64,000 nt of DNA from Candidatus Fredericiella danica (GTDB taxonomy: Bacteria; Chloroflexota; Anaerolineae; Caldilineales; Caldilineaceae). The stretch's first letter is position 1. Each line of letters opens with the position of its first letter. The notes below the pieces were generated by a model that searched no databases, was not told where the DNA came from, and saw only the letters and a program-made list of their open reading frames with translations. The stretch is taken from NCBI GenBank assembly GCA_016713335.1, contig JADJPH010000034.1:1-64000 (forward strand), in the 5' to 3' direction. This document shows, in pieces, positions 1 through 10,629 of this stretch. The position numbers and the translations under genes were made by a program.

Positions 1-6
1 GGAGGT

Positions 7-46
7 GCTCTGATTGGTTGAGCAGCGTCTGCGTCCCAATCAGAGC
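7..46 (-). terminator. Hairpin downstream of the kimA operon
   Basis: A perfect 11-bp inverted repeat (GCTCTGATTGG at 7-17, its complement at 36-46) lies just after the stop of the minus-strand small membrane protein. No T-run follows it, so it may be a weak terminator or a 3'-end stabilising stem. The GCTCTGATTGG word recurs in the intergenic repeats near 59.15 and 59.30 kb. Confidence 0.45.
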
Positions 47-60
47 CCGCGCATTAGCGC

Positions 61-332
61 TTAACGACCGTGCACGTTGAAGATCCAGTATAGGATCAAT
101 GGCAGCAGCGCAGAGACCGCAGCAAAGGCCGCCCAACCACCGATTTCTCCTATTTTGTCGCCGCGCGCCCATGCGAACTTGCTGTGAAGATCGTGCAGGT
201 CCACATGGCCTGGAATGCCGCCGCTGAGGGGGTTGTCGGCCTCTAAACCGGTGATGATGAGAGGATCCAGCCCACGATCACCATGACCCAAAGAATGTCG
301 GTGATGATCACCGAGATTGCGATATTCATCAT
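61..332 (-). CDS. Small two-helix membrane protein coupled to kimA (frameshifted)
   Basis: A protein of about 89 residues beginning MMNIAISVIITDILWVMVIV and ending ILYWIFNVHGR. It has two predicted membrane helices, near residues 4-24 and 65-83, joined by a polar loop containing HVDLHDLHSKF. The first ATG (332-330) overlaps the probable stop of the K+ importer gene (331-329) as ATGA, and an AAAGAGG sequence precedes it, so translational coupling is likely. The frame shifts once near 250; both halves look genuine because each carries a hydrophobic helix. I do not recognise the family. From position alone it could be an accessory subunit of the K+ transporter. Confidence 0.5.
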
Positions 333-2353
333 GCGGAAACCTCTTTCGCATTGCGATCCGCAGCCGTCGCATTCCCATCGGCAGCCGGCGTCGCCAAGAC
401 AGTATCTAATCTCCGATTGGGCGTCCTGACTTTGGTCGTCGTCATGCAACTCAGAGTGCTCTAGGGGGAACGGGACAATCGTGGTAACGACGCCGTCCAG
501 GTCGCCCAGGGCCAACTGCTCAATGAAGTGCGCGTTTTGATGCAGGATCTGTGAGAGCGGATTGCCTGTGCGCAGTTCACCGAGCACCACATGAATGAAG
601 CCGCCTGGATTTTGCTTGAGACGGCGCTTGACATAACTGTGAAGTGGACGGGTCACGCTGCGGTAGGGCGAACGCAGGATCGCAAGTTCGCCCATCCGAC
701 GCGTTCCTGCCACTTTCGCTTGATGTCGGCCACTTTCTCCTCGTTGACTGCAATATGCACCGCTTTCCAGGGCACGCCCAACGAGTTTGCAAACTCAACA
801 AGGCGCATTGTCTCGCGATGGACATCGCCGACCAGTATGATCGTTTCGACTGCGCGGCGCAATGCTGACTGTTGCGCCTTCGGTTGGGAGGACTTTGGCG
901 ACATATTGGTAGTGATGATGGATCCTGAAGAAGACCCAGACCAAAGTTGGGATGAGGAGCGCAATGATCCACGCGCCGCCGGCGAACTTCGTCACCAGGA
1001 AGATGATCGCCACGATGGCGGTGATCACCGCGCCAAATCCATTGAACAGCAGCTTTCCTAACCATGCCTTGTCGTGGTGAATGACGCTGCCCTGTGTAAT
1101 GATCTCACCCCCCGGCGCCAACTCGCCGGTGCGCATCATCCCGCCGATGCGCCACCAGCGCTTCGCCATGCCCGACTGCGACACGGTGAAACAGACGAAC
1201 ACCCCGATCGCATAAAGTGGGATCAAGCGGCTCACGCTGCCCTGGAAGATGATGATCAAGAGGCTGGCAAACGCAGCAAGCAGGATCACACCCCAGGAGA
1301 CGAGGCGGCTGCCGCGGAAGGTGAATTGGCGCGGCAGGAATCCGTCGCCAGCCTGCAGCGCCGCCAGCCGGGGAAAGTCGGCGAAGCTGGTGTTTGCCGC
1401 CATAACCAAAATAATCGTCGCTGACAGCAGCGTGAAGAAGCGCATGGCACCATCGCCATAGACGACGCGCGCGACTTGTGAGATCAAGACCTCCTGTTCA
1501 GACGGCTGCGCCTGGACGAGATAGCCCAGGATGCCTAAGCCCAGGAACATGATCATGAGCAGCGTTGCATCCCAAACCAAGGTCGCGGCGGCGTTGCGCG
1601 ATGGGTGGCTGAAAGCTGGTGATGCCGTTGGAAATTGCTTCGACGCCAGTCAGGGCAGTCGTGCCGGAACTGAAGGCACGCAAGCAATAGAAAGCCGAAG
1701 GCCAACCCGGTCAACGGCGCTGACGGATGGTCGGACCCCAGGTACGTCGTGTACGATGCCGAGTTGTCCAGTTATGGCCTGCCATAATCCATAGCCAATC
1801 ATTGCGATCATCATTAGCACGAACCAGTAGGTCGGCACGGCGAAAACGCGGCCGGATTCTTTCACGCCGCGCAGATTCATCAACGTGATGAACATAATCA
1901 ATAAGAGCGAAATCTGAACCTTGAAGTGGAAAAACACCGGGAAAATGCTGGCCATCTGATCGACGCCGGCGGCAATGCCCACAGCCACGGTAAGCACGTA
2001 GTCAATCAGTAGCGCTGCACCGGCTGCTTGCGCTGCCACTTCGCCGAAGTTGTGCGTGCGACGACGTATGCGCCACCCGCCACTCGGATAGGCAAAATGG
2101 TTTGCCGGTACGAGAAAGTCAAGAGAATCAACAGCCCCGCGATGGCAACCGTAATGGGAATTGCCAACCAGTAGGATGCCGCGCCCAGGGCTGCCAAAAT
2201 GAGGAGAATCTCGCCACCTGCGTAGGCGACGGAGGATAAAGAGTCGGAAGCGAAGACAGCCAGTCCGACTGTCTTGCTGATAGTTTGGTGAGCGCTATCC
2301 TGCGTGCGCAGGGCTTTCCCAAACGTGAACGCTCGAAGTTGTGAAATACTCAT
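329..2353 (-). CDS. kimA: KimA-type potassium importer, APC superfamily (frameshifted)
   Basis: A membrane permease of about 670 residues, slightly longer than Bacillus KimA (about 607). It begins MSISQLRAFTFGKALRTQD and keeps KimA/YdaO landmarks: SDSLSSVAYAGGEILLILA, IDYVLTVAVGIAAGVDQ, FSSGTTALTGVEAISNGI, AANTSFADFPRLA, IPLYAIGVFVCFTVSQSGMAKRW, then a cytosolic C-terminal domain (ETIILVGDVHRETMRLVEFA, LRSPYRSVTRPLHSYV). KimA family members import K+ by proton symport; the adjacent kdp operon supports this role. The frame breaks at about six places (near 2045, 1700, 1590, 865, 695 and 400). The C-terminus is read as ending AADRNAKEVSA before the TGA at 331-329. An unspecified APC amino-acid permease is the alternative. 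Confidence 0.75.
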
Positions 2354-2706
2354 ATCAATGCCTCGACCTGCAAAAGGCTCTTATCGATATCGCACGATTG
2401 GCGTGTAGCGAATGCTGCCGCTATCAGTGCACAGAGCCGACCCAGTATGTCTACACTGCGGAATCGCGTGTGTCAATGAACAGTGTTGATCGCTACCTCT
2501 GGTGCATTCAACACCTTTTTCAAATCTTGACGCTTTCTTGATACTTCCCTTTGAAATCCTGATCTGACCCTGACCGGAGGTCGCAAACTTGATGGATTCT
2601 TAACCCAAGGAACGCAGTTCTTGATCGCCACCTATGCGAGACTGATCCATGCTTGTGGGTAGGAAACGCTTTTGGGGGACGATGCATTTGTGGGAGCGTG
2701 AATTGT
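2354..2706. promoter_or_regulatory. Divergent control region between kimA and kdpF
   Basis: A 353-base non-coding stretch between two divergent K+ uptake units must hold both promoters. I see an imperfect palindrome at 2605-2623 (CAAGGAAC-GCA-GTTCTTG), a candidate operator, for example for KdpE. I could not identify convincing -35/-10 pairs. G-rich text just before kdpF (GGGGGAC, GTGAAT) faintly recalls a c-di-AMP riboswitch but lacks room for the full structure. Confidence 0.4.
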
Positions 2707-2796
2707 ATGGAGTGGGAACTGCTGCTGGCCGGTGTGGTCGCTGCACTGTTGCTGGTATATTTGACCGTGACGTTGATCTATCCGGAAAGGTTCTAG
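2707..2796 (+). CDS. kdpF: K+-transporting ATPase subunit KdpF
   Basis: A 29-residue peptide, MEWELLLAGVVAALLLVYLT followed by VTLIYPERF. It is a single hydrophobic helix ending in the PERF tail typical of KdpF, the small subunit that stabilises the KdpFABC complex in the membrane. It starts with ATG at 2707 and stops at TAG 2794-2796, three bases before the kdpA ATG. It is shorter than most gene-calling cut-offs. The frame is intact. Confidence 0.88.
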   Translation: MEWELLLAGVVAALLLVYLTVTLIYPERF

Positions 2797-2799
2797 GCA

Positions 2800-4488
2800 A
2801 TGCGGGCGATTGATTTGATTCAGATCACGCTGTTTTTCGGCTTGCTAATTCTGTGCACACCGCTCCTGGGCGGTTATATGCGCAAGGTCTTTTTGGGGCG
2901 CCGGGTCTGGCTCACGCCAGTGGTCTGGCCTGTGGAGCGCTTGACCTACCGGCTGGCCGGTGTGGATTCAGCGCGCGAAATGGAGTGGAAGCAATACCTT
3001 GCCGCGCTGCTGGCTTTCAATGTGGCAGGCTTCGTGGTGCTCTTTTTGCTCCAACTCGCGCAGGGGGCGTTGCCGTTGAATCCTGCTCGCCTGCCTGGCG
3101 TGCCTTTGTTGTTGGCCTTCAATGCGGCGACCAGCTTTGTAACCAACACGAACTGGCAGGCGTACGGTGGCGAGACGACCATGAGCTACCTCACGCAACT
3201 GGTTGGGCTGACGGTCCAGAATTTCGTCAGCGCCGCCACTGGCATCGCCGTGTTAATTGCGTTGTCCGCGGTCTGGGCGGTGCAGGCAAGACGATCGGCA
3301 ACTTCTGGGTGGATCTGGTTCGCGCCACGCTCTATGTGCTGTTGCCGTTATCGTTGGTGTTGGCGCTGCTCCTGGTGAGTCAGGGCGTCGTGCAAAATCT
3401 CAGCCCTCTGTGCAACGACCACGCTCGCCGGAAGCCAGCAACTGCTCCGCGAGGACCAGCGGCATCGCAGGTTGCCATCAAACAGTTGGGGACCAATGGG
3501 GGCGGCTACTTCAATGCCAACAGCGCGCATCCCTATGAAAACCCGACGCCGCTGAGCAACTTTCTGGAGATGTTTGCGATCTTGTTGATTCCCGCTGCGC
3601 TCACCTACACCTATGGCCGGTTCGTGGGTTCGGTGCGCCAGGGGTGGGTGATCTTCGCCGCCATGCTGGTGTTGCTGGTGGCGGTCGCTGCCGGAATGTT
3701 GTACGCGGAAGTCACCTATCAGCCAATGGGCAGCGTGACCACTAACCTGGAGGGCAAAGAGGTGCGGCTGGGCGTTGCCAACTCGGTGTTATGGGGCGCC
3801 CTGACCACGGCCGCCTCCAACGGTTCTGTGAACAGCATGCTCAGCAGTTTCTCGCCGCTTGCGGGTGGGCTTGCCATGCTGAATATCTTGTTGGGGGAGG
3901 TGGTGTTTGGCGGGGTCGGCGCCGGGCTTTACGGGATGTTGATGTTTGTGATCCTGACCGTTTTCATTGCCGGGCTGATGGTCGGGCGCACGCCTGAATA
4001 TCTTGGCAAGAAGATCTCTGAGGCGTGGGAGATCAAGATGGCGTATCTGGCTGTGCTCCTGCCCAGTGCGTCGATCCTGCTTTTTGGGTGCGCTTGCTGC
4101 AGTAACTGAAGTGGGGCTTTCGAGTCGGGCGAATCATGGTCCACACGGGCTTACGGAGATCATCTATGCGTTCACGTCGGCCGCCGGCAACAACGGCAGC
4201 GCGTTTGCCGGCTTGAACGCGAATACGCCCTTCTACCACGTTGCGCTGGCGCTGGCAATGTGGATTGGCCGCTTTGGTGTGATCATCCCGGTGCTGGCGA
4301 TTGCTGGCAGCATGGTAAGCAAGAAGATCGCCCCCCTGTCGCCTGGCACGTTTCCGACCGACGGCCCGCTCTTTGCCGCTCTGTTGATCGCAGTCATTCT
4401 GATTGTCGGCGGATTGACCTTCTTTCCTGTGTTAGCGCTGGGTCCCATTGTAGAACAACTGCTGCTGGGCGCCGGCGTGACCTTCTGA
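2800..4488 (+). CDS. kdpA: K+-transporting ATPase subunit A, KdpA (frameshifted)
   Basis: The channel-like K+-binding subunit of the high-affinity Kdp pump, about 560 residues. All four selectivity-filter regions are visible: TNTNWQAYGGE near 3150, GTNGGGYFNANSAHP near 3490, NGSVNSMLSSFSPLAGG near 3820 and AAGNNGSAFAGL near 4185. The C-terminus reads IVEQLLLGAGVTF. The frame breaks near 3285, near 3410 and 3457 (a compensating pair; between them the true frame reads TTTLAGSQQLL) and near 4095. No conserved filter residue is lost, so these look like base-calling indels. It lies 3 bp after kdpF and 15 bp before kdpB. Confidence 0.88.
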
Positions 4489-4503
4489 GGCGAGTGAACC
4501 ACC

Positions 4504-6608
4504 ATGTCAACGAAACACGCTAGCACTTCTCTATTTGATCCAAAGATTCTGCGGCGCGCCGCCATCGACGCCGTCCTGAGTTCGATCCCGCCAGCAGTGG
4601 CGGAATCGGTCATGTTTGTGGTGGCGTGGGCGCCACTTCACGACCGTGCTTCTGGTGGCGAATCTGTTGGCTGGCAACGCCATGAATGGGGGATTTGACC
4701 TCAGATAGCGCTGTGGCTGTGGTTCACGGTGTTCTTTGCCAATTTTGCCGAAGCGATGGCCGAGGGTCGGGGCAAGGCGCAGGCAGATAGCTTTTGAAGG
4801 CGCGCACTCCAGATGATGGCGTGGCGTCTTGGCCGGCGGCGACACCCACCGTGAGGAACGGGTGTCGGCGACCGAACTCCGGCGGCGATCTAGTCGTTTG
4901 TGCGGCGGGGATGTGATCCCCGGTGACGGTGAGGTTGTGGAAGGGATTGCAAGCGTTGATGGAGTCGGCCATTACCGGCGAATCAGCCCCCGTGATCCGC
5001 GAGTGGCGGCGACCGGAAGCGCAGTCACGGCCGGAACGCGCGTTCTCTCGGATCGCATCATCGTACGTGTCACCTCGGAGCAGGGACAAACTTTCCTCGA
5101 CCGCATGATCTGCACTGGTGGAGGGCGCAAGGCGCCAGAAGACGCCCAATGAAATTGCGCTGACCATCCTGCTATCGGGTCTGACGATCATCTTCTGCTT
5201 GCAGTGGTGACGTTACGTGCATTTGCAACGTATAGCGAAATTGCCTCCAGTCTGGCGCCGGAGGCAACGACTGCCACCGTGCCGGTGCTGATTGCCCTGC
5301 TCGTGTGTCTGATTCCAACCACGATTGGTGGGTTGCTCAGTGCGATCGGTATCAGCGGCATGGACCGCATGGTCCAGCGCAACGTGTTGGCGACCAGCGG
5401 GCGGGCGGTCGAAGCTGCCGGTGATGTCGATGTACTCCTGTTGGACAAGACCAGCACGATTACGCTGGGCAACAGCATGGCCACGGCCTTTCATCCGGCG
5501 CACGACGTCAACGCGAATCAGTTGGCCGACGCTGCGCAATTGTCGTCGCTTGCCGACGAGACGCCGGAAGGCCGCTCGATCGTGGTTTTGGCCAAGGAGC
5601 AGTTTAATTTGCGGGGGCGGGAACTTGCCGAGCACGCGGCTACATTTGTGCCGTTCTCTGCCCAGACGCGGATGAGCGGGTCGACTCTCCGGCCGCTGAT
5701 GGGATCCCGGCGCGCACGATTCGTAAGGGTGCATCCGATGCAATTCAGCTATTCGTGGCGGAACAGGGCGGCGTATTTCCGGAAGTGCGCGCCATAGTCG
5801 ACCGTGTTGCAAAGAGTGGTGCTACGCCGCTGGCAGTTGCCGAAGGGAGAGAAGTGCTCGGCGTCGTCGAGCTAAAGGACATTGTCAAAGGCGGGATCAA
5901 GGAGCGTTTTGCAGAGTTGCGCGAGATGGGAATCAGGACGGTGATGATCACGGGAGATAATCCGCTTACGGCAGCGGCGATCGCAGCCGAAGCCGGCGTG
6001 GACGATTTCATGGCGCAGGCGACGCCAGAAGACAAGCTACGCCGGATCCGTCAGGAGCAAACGAGCGGCCACCTCGTGGCCATGACCGGTGACGGCACCA
6101 ATGACGCACCAGCCCTGGCCCAAGCGGATGTCGGCGTGGCGATGAACACGGGCACCCAGGCCGCACGTGAAGCGGGCAACATGGTCGATTTGGATAGCGA
6201 CCCGACAAAGCTGGTCGAGGTGGTCGCCATAGGCAAGCAATTGTTAATGACGCGTGGTGCCTTGACGACATTCAGCATCACCAACGATGTCGCCAAGTAC
6301 TTTGCAATCATTCCGGCGCTTTTTGCATCGCTCTATGCTGTGGACGCCGGCCAGCCGGGGCCGTTAGCGGCGCTGAACATCATGCGATTGTCGACGCCAC
6401 AGAGTGCGGTCTTGAGCGCGACCATCTTCGCGCGTTGATCATCGTAGCGCTGATCCCACTCGCCCTGCACGGCGTCGCCTATCGCCCTATGGGCGCGGCA
6501 GCAGTCCTGCGGCGGAATCTGCTGGTCTATGGGCTGGGCGGGCTACTCATCCCATTCATCGGGATCAAGCTCATTGATATCGTTATCACCGCGATTGGTT
6601 TAGCATAG
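4504..6608 (+). CDS. kdpB: K+-transporting P-type ATPase subunit B, KdpB (heavily frameshifted)
   Basis: The catalytic P-type ATPase subunit, about 690 residues, hydrolysing ATP to drive K+ uptake. Recognisable in order are FDPKILRRAAIDA, FANFAEAMAEGRGKAQADS, SAITGESAPVIRE, LIPTTIGGLLSAIGISGMDR, VLLLDKTSTITLGN, LADETPEGRSIVVLAK, KGGIKERFAELREMGI, MTGDGTNDAPALAQADVGVA and a last segment ending IDIVITAIGLA. Around ten indels fall between 4620 and 5210, with more near 5680-5760 and 6436. The phosphorylation motif reads DKTST instead of the family's DKTGT; the aspartate is present. If the indels are real this is a pseudogene; the preserved motifs favour sequencing error. Confidence 0.82.
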
Positions 6609-6667
6609 TGAACGTTGTTGGTCGTAACAGTCGGCGGTCGACACATGAAACCTGAAAATGGAGCAGA

Positions 6668-7258
6668 ATGATGTGGTTGCAGGCGGTTATCCCCTCAATT
6701 CGGATGCTGTTTGTGCTGACGCTGATTACAGGCGTGCTTTATCCGCTTGCCGTATTGGGGATCGGGCAGTTGGTTTTTCCGGTGCAAGCGAACGGAAGCC
6801 TGATCCAGCGTGATGGTGCCGTCATTGGGTCATCACTGATTGGGCAACTGGACGGTGGCGGCACCTACTTTTGGGCACGGCCATCGGCGGTGGGTTATCT
6901 GGAAGGCAGCACCGCTGAGACGCCCGTTGCATCGGGCGGCAGCAACCTCGGCCCGACGAGTGCCGTGCTGATGCAGCAGATCCAGGATCGCACAGACACG
7001 TTTCGCCTGGCGAATGGCCTTGCCGCAGGGGCAGCGACACCTGCCGATATGGTCACTGCTTCGGGCAGCGGTCTGGATCCGCACATCAGCCCGGAAGCGG
7101 CGCTTGCACAGGTCGATCGCGTTGCTGCGGCACGCAGTGTGGACCGCCAGGGTCAGGGCGCTGGTCAGGAGCACACGAAAGCACGGCAACTTGGCATTCT
7201 GGGCGAGTCGCGCGTCAATGTACTTGAACTCAATCTTGCCTTGGATCAGCTACAATAG
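6668..7258 (+). CDS. kdpC: K+-transporting ATPase subunit C, KdpC
   Basis: A 196-residue subunit with one N-terminal membrane helix (SIRMLFVLTLITGVLYPLAV) and a periplasmic domain. Family motifs are present: IGSSLIGQ, YFWARPSA, GGSNLGPTS, ASGSGLDPHISPEAA and the terminal VNVLELNLALD. KdpC is needed for assembly and K+ affinity of KdpFABC. The frame is intact, unlike its neighbours. ATG codons at 6668 and 6671 are both possible; the first is used. The gene follows kdpB by 59 bp and ends 4 bp before kdpD. Confidence 0.93.
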   Translation: MMWLQAVIPSIRMLFVLTLITGVLYPLAVLGIGQLVFPVQANGSLIQRDGAVIGSSLIGQLDGGGTYFWARPSAVGYLEGSTAETPVASGGSNLGPTSAVLMQQIQDRTDTFRLANGLAAGAATPADMVTASGSGLDPHISPEAALAQVDRVAAARSVDRQGQGAGQEHTKARQLGILGESRVNVLELNLALDQLQ

Positions 7259-7262
7259 TGTG

Positions 7263-9946
7263 ATGGATCAACATCGACCGGACCCGGATGCGTTGCTTGC
7301 CTCGATTCAAAAAGAAGAGGCGCGCCAGCAGCGCGGCAAATTGAAGATTTTCCTTGGCATGGTGGCGGGTGTTGGTAAGACGTACGCCATGTTGGAGGCT
7401 GCCCGTTCAATGCGTGCCGAGGGCGCCGACGTCGTCGTTGGTTACGTTGAGACGCATGGGCGAGTTGAAACGGAGTCCTTGCTCCAGGGGTTGGAGGTTC
7501 TGCCGCGTCTCGCTGTCGAGTATCGTGGGACTACCCTCCTGGAACTGGATCTGGATGGCTTGATGGCGCGCCGTCCACAGTTGGCGCTGGTGGACGAGTT
7601 GGCGCATACCAATGCGCCGGGTGCGCGCCATCGCAAGCGGTACCAGGATGTGACTGAACTCCTGGAAGCGGGCATCGACGTTTATACGACGGTCAACGTG
7701 CAGCACTTTGAGAGCCGTGCCGATGCGGTCGGCCAGATCACGGGCGTAGTCGTGCACGAAAAAGTGCCTGATTCCGTGCTTGACCTGGCCGATGAGGTGG
7801 AACTCATCGATCTATCGCCCGACGAACTACGTAAACGCCTTGCCGAGGGCAAAGTCTACACCCTCGAACGCGCCGACCTGGCGGCACGGAACTTCTTCCG
7901 TGTCGGCAACCTCACTGCCCTCCGCGAGATGGCGTTGCGGCTTACCGCAGAGCATGTAGACCACAAGTTGCAGGACTACATGCAGGTGAAGCACATCGCC
8001 GGTCCCTGGAAATCCGGCGAACGGCTGATGGTCGCGGTCAGCCAGAGTCCCTTTTCCGAACGCGCGGTGCGTTGGACACGACGGATGGCCTATAACCTGG
8101 AGGCGCCGTGGCTCGCCGTGTATGTGGAGCAGTCGCGCACCCTATCACAGCAGGAGCAGGCGCAGTTGGCGCAAAACCTGGAATTGGTGCGGAGCCTCGG
8201 GGGAGAAGTGGTTACGGCAGCGGGCGACGATGTCGCCGAAGCGCTTCTGCATGCGGCGCGCCAGCGCAATGCCACCCAGATTGTAGCGGGCAAGCCGACC
8301 CATCGCCGGTTCTGGAATCCGTTTGGTCCACGCACCATCGTCGATCAACTCATTCGGATGAGTGAAGACATCGATATTTATATTGTCGCGGGCAAGGACG
8401 CGGAGCCCGGCGCCAGTGCGCACCCCGTCGCGATGGCGCCACCGTCCCGTTCAGCGTGGCTTTCTTATTTCTGGGCATTTCTCGTCGTAGCCAGTGTGAC
8501 CGCCCTGTTTGTGGCCTTGCATTTTGTCTATCCCTGGTTTAGGTATCAAGCAATCGGTTTGATTGAGCTCTTTGCCGTGCTATTGATTGCCGTCTATCTC
8601 GGGCGGGGTCCGGCGTTGCTGGCGGCATTCGTGAGGCGTTCTCATGGAATTTTTTTCATCACACCGCGCTTCACCCTGACGATCTCCGACGCTGAGGATA
8701 TCATCCTCTTTGTACTGTACTTCGTCATTGCCCTGCTGGCGGGCAACCTCGCGGCGCGCCTACGGCAACAGGAGCGGCTGGCGCGCAACCATGCGGAGAG
8801 GACAGATGCACTCTACACCCTCGCACATGACACGGCGACTGCGGTCAATATGGATGACGTGCTGCGTACGGCGGTCGATCAAATCGGTCGCGTTTTTGGC
8901 GCAGATGTGGCAATCTTACTATCGATGGGTGAACGGCTTGAACGCGCTCCCCATCCTTCCAGCACATTGAGCATGGATGAGCGAGATTTCGCAGTTGCCA
9001 CGTGGGTGTTCGAAAATGGCAAGCGCGCCGGCCGTTTTACCGAGACGTTACCCAGTGCGGCGGCGCAATATTTGCCACTGCGCACCCCAAGCCGCACCGT
9101 GGGGGTGCTTGGGGTCAATCTGCAGCAGGCGGGGCGCCCAACCTTCGATCAGGAGGTATTGTTGGAGACGTTTGCAAACCAGGTGGCGCTTGTGATCGAA
9201 CGCGAACTGCTGGATGAAGCAGCAGAGCAGTCGCTGATGTTGCGAGAGTCAGAGCGCCTTTACAGCGCACTCCTGAACTCAATCTCATGAGTTGCGCACC
9301 CCGATCGCCACCATTGCCGGCGCGGCGGAGTTGCTCGAGGAGCAGCCAAACAGCGCCCTGGCCACGCGCGGAGTTGACGCATGACATTTCGAATGCCGCC
9401 AACCGGCTGAACCGGTTGGTCGCAAACTGCTGGACATGTCGCGGCTGGATGCGGGACGGGTCAAGTTGAAACTTGATTGGTGCGACGTCGGCGAAGTCAT
9501 CGGTGTCGCGGCGCAACGCGTGGCCGGCCGCCTGATGCTGCGGCCGTTTGAGGTGGTGGCGCCGCCCGACCTACCGCTGGTGCAGATGGATTTTGTGTTG
9601 ATGGAACAGGTCTTGGTGAACCTGCTGGACAATGCGTGCAACTATACGCCGCAATGTGCGCCCATCACTGTCGAAGCCGAAATTACCGGTCGCCAATTGC
9701 AGATTGTCGTGAGCGATGGGGGCGCCGGGCATCCCTCACGAAGATCTGGAGCGTATTTTTGACAAATTTTACCGGCTGCCGGGCGCCGGTACTGGGGGTA
9801 CCGGGCTCGGTCTCTCGATCTGCCGGGGGCTGGTGGAGGCCCACGGCGGTACGTTGACTGCAGAAAATGCACCGGCCGGTGGCGCACGCTTCATCATCAA
9901 GTTGCCGGCAGGCACACCGCCGCCCGTCAAGGAGGCAGCACAATGA
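7263..9946 (+). CDS. kdpD: Sensor histidine kinase KdpD (3' part frameshifted)
   Basis: An osmosensitive K+ channel sensor kinase of about 890 residues. Its order is KdpD domain with Walker A GMVAGVGKTYAML and RGRVE-like VETHGRVETESL, a Usp-like domain (about residues 250-375), a four-helix membrane block (about 400-500), GAF, then HisKA and ATPase. The H-box SHELRTPIATIAGAAELL begins where the frame breaks near 9287 (one base missing). Further shifts lie near 9375, 9425 and 9720. The N-box NLLDNACNYTP and G2 TGGTGLGLSICRGLV are intact. ATG 7263 lies 4 bp after kdpC. The stop overlaps kdpE by ATGA, so kinase and regulator are coupled. Confidence 0.9.
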
Positions 9947-10629
9947 GTGAAGGTCCCGTCGTGCTTGTGGTCGACGATGAAGTGCAAATCCGGCGTTTTC
10001 TGCGCATCAGCCTCGAAAGCAATCAATATCGAGTGCATGAGGTTGAGACAGGGCAGGAGGCGCTGGCCAAAGCAGCGCAGTTGCGCCCGGACGTCATCAT
10101 TCTGGACATGAATCTACCGGATCTAGATGGTGTCGCCGTGGTGCGGCGCCTGCGTGAGTGGACGTCGACGCCGGTGATTATTTTGTCCGTCCGTGATGCG
10201 GACCGCGACAAAGTGGCAGCACTCGACGCCGGTGCAGATGACTATCTCACAAAGCCATTTAGTACGGTCGAACTCATGGCGCGGATGCGGGTAGCGCTGC
10301 GGCACGCCCAACCGGCCACGGTCGAACCGGTCCTGACCTTTGGCGCGGTGCAGATTGACCTGACCCGGCGCACTGTGACGCGGGATGGCGAGCCGGTGCG
10401 CTTGACGCCCACCGAGTATGCCTTGCTGCGGCTCCTGGTGCAGCACCCCGGCCGCGTGCTCACGCACCGGCAGATCCTAAAAGAGGTGTGGGGTCCGGAA
10501 TACGTCGACGAAACGCACTATCTGCGTGTCTACTTTGCACAGTTGCGGCAGAAACTCGAGGACAACCCTGCGCTGCCAAAGCTGATTGTCACCGAGCCGG
10601 GGGTTGGCTATCGTCTCATGGTCGACTAA
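9943..10629 (+). CDS. kdpE: Response regulator KdpE
   Basis: A 228-residue OmpR/PhoB-family regulator, partner of KdpD and activator of kdpFABC. The receiver has the acidic pair VVDDEVQIRR, phospho-acceptor VIILDMNLPDLDG, and the Lys of DDYLTKPFS. The winged helix contains RLTPTEYALLRLLVQHPGRVLTHRQIL and ends GVGYRLMVD. ATG 9943 overlaps the kdpD stop. Its 3' end overlaps the convergent yjbR gene by 14 bp. The frame is intact. Confidence 0.94.
   Translation: MSEGPVVLVVDDEVQIRRFLRISLESNQYRVHEVETGQEALAKAAQLRPDVIILDMNLPDLDGVAVVRRLREWTSTPVIILSVRDADRDKVAALDAGADDYLTKPFSTVELMARMRVALRHAQPATVEPVLTFGAVQIDLTRRTVTRDGEPVRLTPTEYALLRLLVQHPGRVLTHRQILKEVWGPEYVDETHYLRVYFAQLRQKLEDNPALPKLIVTEPGVGYRLMVD

Noticed and set aside
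2640..2710. Possible c-di-AMP (ydaO-type) riboswitch before kdpF, from GGGGGAC and GTGAAT segments.
   Set aside because: The rest of the consensus is missing and the kdpF start codon follows immediately, leaving no room for the 3' half of the structure.
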